A stretch of 64,000 nucleotides of DNA, taken from contig JAYKKT010000055.1 in assembly GCA_036023115.1 (NCBI GenBank), forward strand, positions 12,524,501 through 12,588,500, given 5' to 3'. The DNA comes from Brasenia schreberi (lineage: Eukaryota; Streptophyta; Magnoliopsida; Nymphaeales; Cabombaceae). This document shows positions 57,940 to 64,000 of the stretch, one piece after another; within the stretch, counting starts at the first letter, position 1, and every line of letters starts with the position of its first letter. The notes under the pieces are model-generated. The model was given only the letters and a program-made list of their open reading frames with translations, had not been told where the DNA came from and did no database searches. The position numbers and the translations under genes were made by a program.

Positions 57940-58622
57940 TGTTGGAGTTAATGATTAATTGATAATGGTTAGGTTAATTAAGTTCACATGACATTAAAAT
58001 TATATTTATTTTATGTTAAGTATCTCTAAATACTTATTTGATATAGTTTTGATAAAGGTGAAAGTCATGTGTGTGTAAGGGATTTGTAGTTGTGAAAACA
58101 TGGATGACCACACATGCATGTCAGACCTAACTCATACTCAAGAATTGCCTTAAAGTTTTGATGTAACGGTCAAATGGATCCCTTTATCAAAAGACATAAA
58201 ACAATTATGGGACGAAACCGATGAGATAGGACTCTTAGAGTGGATCTAGGATCTCTTTGTTTTATTATAAAACTTGATTAGGGCTCCCTAATCAAAATGG
58301 TCTTTTACATAACTTCTTTGCATTCTCCCTCTCATATTACTGAGATTGAGACGTGATCTAAGGTGGCCTTAGTCTAGGTATGTGCTCTCGCATGCCGTGC
58401 TCATTTTGTTCTAGAAGAGAGGTGTTGGTATTCATGCATAATTCATACTTATTTCTCTAAGTCAGGTCCATAAAGACGACTTGATTAGATAAATTCTTTA
58501 TTCATTTTTGTTTTTCTCTACTTGTTTCTTCACTTATAGATTTTTATGGGTATGTGAGTTTTATTGATGCCGATATGTTCATGTTTACTGTATATTAGAT
58601 ATTCTTCCCATATATTCCAACA
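57940..58622. mobile_element. Possible Copia-like solo LTR
   Basis: A 683-bp AT-rich segment starting TGTTGGAG and ending TTCCAACA, the terminal inverted repeat typical of many plant Copia LTRs. No internal region or second copy is present. The flanks AACAT and ATTAA do not form a target duplication, so the call rests only on ends and composition. Confidence 0.45.
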
Positions 58623-59028
58623 ATTAATATATCACTATTGGATTTAGTTTGTACATCCATGCAAATCAGCTAATACTGAAAGTATGAGCTCAATAACGAG
58701 ACACTGATGAATAACGCAGCAGCAGTGTACGTCTTCGTCATCTCCCGCTATCCTCTCCATGTCACTCATAACCAACGATGGGTAGGCCTGCCTTGCAGGC
58801 AGTATATATGCATCTAAGGCCACTCGTAGATCTATTGCTTACCTGTATTCGACCTCCTCCCCAAGAACGGGGTATCTCCTCTAGTTCAAGCAAAACCCCG
58901 AATAAACCTGGTCGACCCTGCGGCACCCCATGATTTTGATCAAGCAACTAAGGGTCTAAGACCTCGCGATTCTTGAGGATTCTCTGAGTCCACTGCCTCC
59001 CGTTTGAGTAGCCCGCGACAGTACTATC
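58623..59028. other. Region downstream of the transporter gene
   Basis: Probably includes the 3' UTR of the minus-strand transporter gene. I see no clear AATAAA signal on that strand and no other gene. Confidence 0.4.
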
Positions 59029-60729
59029 CTACTTCCTTTCCTCCATTTGTAGCTCAGGGGCAGCACCATCACTCGCATGAGCGGCCGCCTCCTTCCATCC
59101 GAAGAGCATCTCGGTCTGTTCGAGTGTCTTCCCCTTTGTCTCTGGCAGGAAGGTATAAAAGAATACCCAACCGGCGGTAGCGATCCCAACATAGAGAAAG
59201 AAGGCACCCCCGATAGAGATGGCCTTTGACAGGGAGATGAAGGACATGGAGATGACGCCGCTCGTCACCCTGTTGACCACCACGCCCACACTGGCCCCCT
59301 GTGCCCTCAGCCTCAGCGGGAATATCTCGGACGTGTATACCCACGTGATGGGACCCATCCCAATGGAGAAGATCGCCACATAGGCTAAGATGGACGCAAA
59401 GGCCAGCGCCACCGCCCACGCCAGCCTCCCTTCGCTGCTGTGGTGACTGATCGCAGTGAGCCCGGAACCCAACCCTCCCAAAGAGACGATCATTCCCGCC
59501 ACGCTCGTCAGCAGTAGGGGCCTCCGCCCGATCCGGTCCAATGTGAAGGTGGCAACAAGGATGAAGAGTGTCTTGGTGAATCCCACGGCCACAGTGGCCA
59601 GAAGGGAAGCGGACTTGCTAAATCCGGCCTTGTCGAACACGCGGGGGCTGTAAAGCACCACCGCGTCGATCCCGGAGGCCTGCTGAAAGAAGTGGATCCC
59701 CATTGCGGCCACAAGGATCCGACGGACATGCGGCGCCGACGGGAGAAACAACTCTCTCCAGACTCCCTGTCCGTGGTGCTGCTTCGGCATTGTCACCACC
59801 ACGTCGCCCTCCTCCAAGATCCCTGCCACTGCCTTGATATCCGCAAGACGGACGTTTGCCTCCTCCAGTGTTTCTGATGTCAACTCCAGTACCTGCTTCG
59901 CGTCGGCTACCCGGCCCTGCATCACGAGCCACCGTGGTGACTCAGGCATGGCCAACACGCCAACAGTTATGAGGACGGAAGGCACCGTACCGACTCCAAG
60001 CATCATGCGCCAACCGATGCGGAGGGGTAGCTTGGCAAACGCGTAGTTAGAGACGTATCCGAGGAGGATGCCGAAGTTGATGAAAACCTCAGGGAAGGAG
60101 GTCAGGAAGCCACGACTGGAGGCCGGCGCTAGCTCCGCGGTGTAGACAGGTGCGATCATTAAGGCGTAGCCAACCCCGATGCCAGCGATGAAGCGGCCTA
60201 CCATGAGCCAGGCGTAGGAGGGGGCAAGCCCCATCACCAGGGCTCCCGCAAAGAAAATGCATCCGGAAAGCACGATGGTGTAACGCCGTCCGAGCCAGTC
60301 GGACGTCCTCCCAGCCGCCAATGCGCCAATGAGAGAGTAGACGTTGAGGATTCCTGCAATGATCTCCACTTGGACGTCGGTGATCTTCAGATCCTTTTTT
60401 ATGAATATGATCGCTCCGCTCATCACACCAATATCTCGAAAAGTAAAAACAATTCAATTGCAAGTCAGCAAAAGAGATTCATGAATTATAAGAACCTTCC
60501 TGTCTTCTTTCGTTCAGCACGAAGTGGGAAGTTAATTACGCCGCCAATAGGCGCATATGGCACAGAAAAAGAACAAGAAAATGGAAAAAAAGGTGTGTTG
60601 CAGACCAACAAGACTATATACAGTACCGTAACCCAAAAGAACTGACGTCATAGACGCGAGAAACGCGCAAGAGTAAGCATAGCAATTTATCCGCCGTTTT
60701 GGTGTGCCCTGAGCACCGGCTCCCTCCAT
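59029..60729 (-). CDS. PLT: Polyol/monosaccharide transporter (PLT/PMT family), two exons
   Basis: A proton-coupled sugar/polyol carrier of the major facilitator superfamily, expected in the plasma membrane. Exon 1 is 60729-60627, exon 2 60434-59029: 502 residues, a little shorter than the usual 510-540. The joined codon gives LLGYDIGVMSGA, the conserved first-helix motif. Later motifs are GRTSDWLGRRYT (loop 2-3), PESPRWLV, HFFQQASGIDAVVLYSP (helix 7), LDRIGRRPLL, WVYTSEIFPLRLRAQG and PETKGKTLEQTE; about 12 membrane helices are expected. I chose ATG 60729 (MEGAGAQG) over an in-frame ATG at 60816 because it gives the usual short N-terminus. Third codon positions are GC-rich, unlike the flanks. 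All family motifs are intact, so it looks functional. Substrate cannot be told from sequence. Confidence 0.93.
60435..60626 (-). other. Intron of the transporter gene
   Basis: 192 bp, GTACTG at the donor and a T-rich tract ending TTCGAG at the acceptor. It splits the GAT codon of LLGYD after its first base and contains in-frame stops. An intron at this place is common in this family. The splice sites are inferred from reading frame and motif continuity. Confidence 0.85.
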
Positions 60730-61660
60730 ATCAAGTCTTCCCTTCTTGTGGCCGCTTCCTTTAAAGAGCTCGTCGGAGGAAAGACGCAGCAAGGCAAGCG
60801 TCAGAGGTACCACCACATATATTACATAGGCGGTAGCTACTTGTCTGCCTCTGCAAGCTCGTCCACAAGCTTCCCTATTATTTTACCGAAAGAAACCCTC
60901 GGTACACTTTTCAGCATCATCCGTCTCACATCTCGAATGACCCAACTCTTTCGAGCGTCTCTTACGGATAATTTAAGACGTTAACGGTATTAGTATCAAT
61001 GTACAATGATTACCTTGAAAAAAGATGATAACAATTAGTAGTAAATGTACAATCCTCAAGGTAGGACGGAGTAGAAAGGCTGCTACGGGCGTGACGATAT
61101 CGAAATGAAACGAACAGAAAAATTTGTGTGGTTATGTGAGCCCTGCAGACACCCACTTGGATGGCCAACCTGACTATTGCCTCACCTTGTTGAAGGCTGA
61201 TACATCGCTTTGGAAACAGTTGCAACCTTACAGGGATACGGTAAATTAATTAGGACATCGAATCGAGCGATACTGCACACTCCCAAAAGTGCTGTATATG
61301 GGGCCCAACTTCATTTGACACCATAATTCCTTGCCCTAAAAATTCGAATTTTCCCCTTATCAGTTTTTTTTTGTGTACCGACATATATCTTACATATTTT
61401 TTCTGGGGAGCCAAAGAAGGCACAGCAATAATCAATGCTAGGTTCACCCGGTTGAATTGAGACCCGTTTAACTCCGTCAAAGTGGAGGGCCCAACTCATT
61501 GTGGCGAATGGCAGACAAGAAGGGATACCGCGGATTGTCTGAGATTGCAGTCTTTGCTTATTGTGGTGGATAATTTACTCCTTTTGTTTGTTTGTCCTCA
61601 ATTTCTCTACAAGCGTCCTTGTTCCAAGGGTGAAACAAAGTCTTCAAATCAATCGGATAT
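60730..61660. other. Upstream region of the transporter gene
   Basis: Contains the probable 5' UTR and promoter (minus strand). A TAATATATG sequence on the minus strand at about 60815-60823 is a possible TATA box, some 90 bases above the ATG. Short frames here are not supported as genes. Confidence 0.4.
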
Positions 61661-61668
61661 ATGCGGGT

Positions 61669-61682
61669 GTGCGCGCGCGCAC
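61669..61682. other. Alternating GC palindrome
   Basis: GTGCGCGCGCGCAC, a perfect 14-bp palindrome within a 17-bp alternating purine-pyrimidine run (61667-61683), a candidate for Z-form or cruciform DNA. It lies about 940 bases above the transporter start codon. Confidence 0.5.
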
Positions 61683-62732
61683 GTTTCCGCGTGTTTTCCT
61701 GTGTAAAATGACGCTTGCGAGACTTGGGAGTCAACCATGGTGGCTGGACGTCTATTCGTAAGACAGGTCACCTATCTTCCACCACAACCACGTGGGACGA
61801 GTGACCCACACCCATTTCATTCATTTTCAAGTCATCTCCGTCTTCCCTCAATAATTGCTCCTTGTGTCATTATCGTTGTTCTTTTCACTTGCACCCGCCC
61901 ACATTCGGAATTCCACTTATCTAATCGTCCACGTTAATTTGGAAGCTTTTCACTAAAGTAACTACTTAACTGTCTCTACTACTGTGCATGCACTTTTCAT
62001 TTTTTCCTCGCATTGAATTCCCAAGTGTCGTAAATTCAGGTGATATGACCTCTTTTTTCTTTTTCTCATATACATATCTAGTTGTCCTTTTTACCTCAGC
62101 ATTTCCATGTACCGGATTGGCCACTGTATAAGTCATTCACGCCCAAACAACCAAACACGACTATGTATTGCATGACCAGGAAGCTGGCCCAACGGCAAAC
62201 ACCGATTATTAGTTAAGCCTTCAGATGTCGAACTGGATGTATATATAATTATGAATTTGTTCGGAACAGTGGCGGACCTACATAACAGTCCCTCTCAGGA
62301 ATTTCGAAAGACTTGAACTGTATATTGAATTTAAAAAAATTGAAATATCACCTCATCGAAATTTTAAAAAAGAAATTGGATATTTATCAAATTGTTAAAG
62401 TTGTTGTCTATTAGCCTGAAAAGGCTAACATTTTGAACCATTTAATGATATTAATTATGATTTCAAATCACATTTTTAGAAAGATCCAATATGAACGAAT
62501 ATGTTCTATTGCCTTGATTCTTGTCTCTCTCTCTCTCCCCCTCTCTCTGTGTGTCTCACTCAATCATGGCAGAAAGCAACAAGACGATTGTTTCTTAGCT
62601 ACGAGATTGATTATCTTTGTTACTAACTCATGGTATCAAATATCAACTGATACTCCTATTTTGGATTTAAATCAATAACATTAACCATTTTTATGTTAAT
62701 GTTGCACAATTTTTATTTGGTCTAGTGTTTGT
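61683..62732. other. Intergenic AT-rich sequence
   Basis: No gene seen. It contains a CT/GT microsatellite at 62524-62556. The sequence CAGTGGCGGACCTACA at 62268 resembles a terminal motif seen in many small plant transposons, but I could not find its partner end. Confidence 0.4.
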
Positions 62733-63611
62733 TGTAAACATCCTAAAAATGTTTTTCAAAATAAATTGGGGCATATTTGAAAAATCCATGATTTGAACTG
62801 GTCTCCCAAATTTCATAAAGTTTCAAACATTATTTTCAAAATAAATACTTTAGGAAAATATTTTTGAAAACCCATAGATTTGAAAATGGCTGAAAAAATT
62901 GGATGTTTGAAATAATTTCGAAAAAGAAATTAGGAGACTAATGTGAAGGTGAATCAAATCAAAACCCGAATCAAAAGGAAGAAAATTCCCTGAAAAGAGG
63001 ATATTGTAAGAACCAAAAAAGGCAACCGAAGCGGACCCAGATAAGGCAAGGAATCAAGATTCATTTAGGGCCAAATCAAGCCCATCTCAAGCCAAGTAGG
63101 GCCCAATCAAATCTCAAAGTCAAGCAGGGCTCATCCCAAGCTAAGCTCGATCCAATCCAACTCAAAAGGAGATTCAATTCAAATGGTTGCATCAAGTTCA
63201 TTCAAGCCAAAGTCGAGGAATCAACATGGTCAAGACGAGTATCACACCAAAGCAAGTCAAACTCAAACCAAGGAAGGGTTGCAATGGCCCAATTCAAGTT
63301 AGATTAAAGTGCTAAGTCAAAGGCCACACACATGCATGGGACAAGGACTAGGGGCTGCACTTAAAAATGGGCCAGCCTAGTCATGCCCAAACCAAACAAG
63401 AAGGCTAGCCAAACTACACCATGGTCAAGCAAGGTGGGTGCACCACGACATAGGACACACCCAAGGCTGCACCAAGCCCATGTGGGTTCAAGGAGGACCA
63501 CACTCCATGCCCCATGTGCAAAAATTTTAGTTGGATCAAACCCAACTTGGATCTTGCATTGAAATACCAAGCTCCAACCTATGGAAGGCCCTAGTGGCCC
63601 CCCTTGGAAAC

Positions 63612-63619
63612 TATAAATA
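63612..63619 (+). promoter_or_regulatory. LTR TATA box, LTR X
   Basis: TATAAATA in CTATAAATAGGC. Unlike the other LTRs there is no GTAAGT 240-265 bases downstream. Confidence 0.6.
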
Positions 63620-63675
63620 GGCGTCTTGGGAGGCTGGTTTGAGGCATCAAAGAGATAAGTAAATCCCTACCAAAA

Positions 63676-63742
63676 GAGAGGGTGAGAGAGAGAGGGAGAG
63701 AGGGAGAGAAAGAGAGAGAGAGAGAGGAAGAAGGAGGAGGAG
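63676..63742. repeat. GA-rich microsatellite in LTR X leader
   Basis: Imperfect GAGAGA/GGGAGA run just below the TATA box, followed by AAGAAGGAGGAGG. Confidence 0.8.
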
Positions 63743-64000
63743 GAGAAGGTCCATCTTTCACAAGCCGCCGCCACAATCCATCGGCTACCAGAAGTTCTTC
63801 TAAGTTACAGGTCCCTTCTTTCCTTCTCTTTTCAATACTTTTTTCTCCTCTTTCATTTAATTTAATGGGGTTGTAATTAATGAGCTTATGTCCCCATTTT
63901 GATATAATAATTAAGGAGTTTTGCTACCAAATTTCCTTTACATTTATTGGTGCATGCTATGTGTTTGATTTTCGGTACCTTCTACTCCAATATACATTGT

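Larger units (their letters stand above)
62733..64000 (+). mobile_element. LTR X, plus orientation, runs off the window
   Basis: Starts TGTAAACATCC without a polypurine tract on its left, so it is a 5' LTR or a solo LTR. It resembles the E-type LTR: CAAATCAAG-rich U3, GGGGCTGCACTTA, and the direct-repeat/stem motif in degenerate form (63871-63914). A TATA box is at 63612-63619. The expected target duplication is TTTGT (62728-62732) with a partner beyond the window. Confidence 0.7.

Noticed and set aside
59069..59932. Overlapping frames on both strands of the transporter
   Set aside because: GC-rich coding sequence gives long shadow frames; only the frame with MFS motifs is supported.
62268..62420. 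Small DNA transposon beginning CAGTGGCGGA
   Set aside because: Only one possible terminal motif is visible, with no inverted partner or target duplication.

Overview
The window is nuclear DNA of a seed plant, most likely an angiosperm. About 57 kb is a stack of nested LTR retrotransposons of one Ty3/gypsy lineage, Tat (Ogre-like). The lineage call rests on domain order GAG-PR-G-patch-like linker-RT-RNase H-second archaeal-type RNase H-INT, the lack of a chromodomain, and very long LTRs (about 3.2-3.4 kb). The only clear host gene is a two-exon polyol/monosaccharide transporter of the major facilitator superfamily near the right end. I cannot name the species.

The insertions are labelled A-G and X. 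Copy B (6024-20593, minus strand) is complete: two 3292-bp LTRs, a 5-bp target duplication GAACT, PBS, polypurine tract, gag and pol. B sits inside copy A (window start to 27077, minus), splitting A between RT and the G-patch linker. A sits inside the second RNase H of copy C (27078-33183, plus). C sits inside an LTR of copy D (33184-36347, plus). D sits inside the RT of copy E (36348-45855, plus, heavily mutated). E also carries a solo LTR, F (37412-40819, minus). E's 3' LTR abuts copy G (45856-57634, minus), a deletion derivative without capsid, RT or integrase core, whose 5' LTR holds a fragment of an A-family LTR. The left halves of A, C, D and E lie outside the window. By-eye LTR divergence (B about 0.45 percent, A about 0.8 percent) agrees with the nesting order.

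From 57635 to 62732 the DNA is lower-copy: a possible Copia-like solo LTR (57940-58622), the transporter gene (59029-60729, minus) and its upstream region. From 62733 another Tat-like LTR (X, plus) runs off the window.

The most interesting signals are non-coding features shared between diverged Tat families: a U5 palindrome abutting a second copy of the primer-binding core; a 3'-UTR hairpin; a motif of two direct repeats around a small stem; paired splice-donor-like sites at fixed distances from the TATA box; a conserved splice acceptor between PR and RT; and, in families D and G, a dense array of unrelated short perfect hairpins in the LTR leader.
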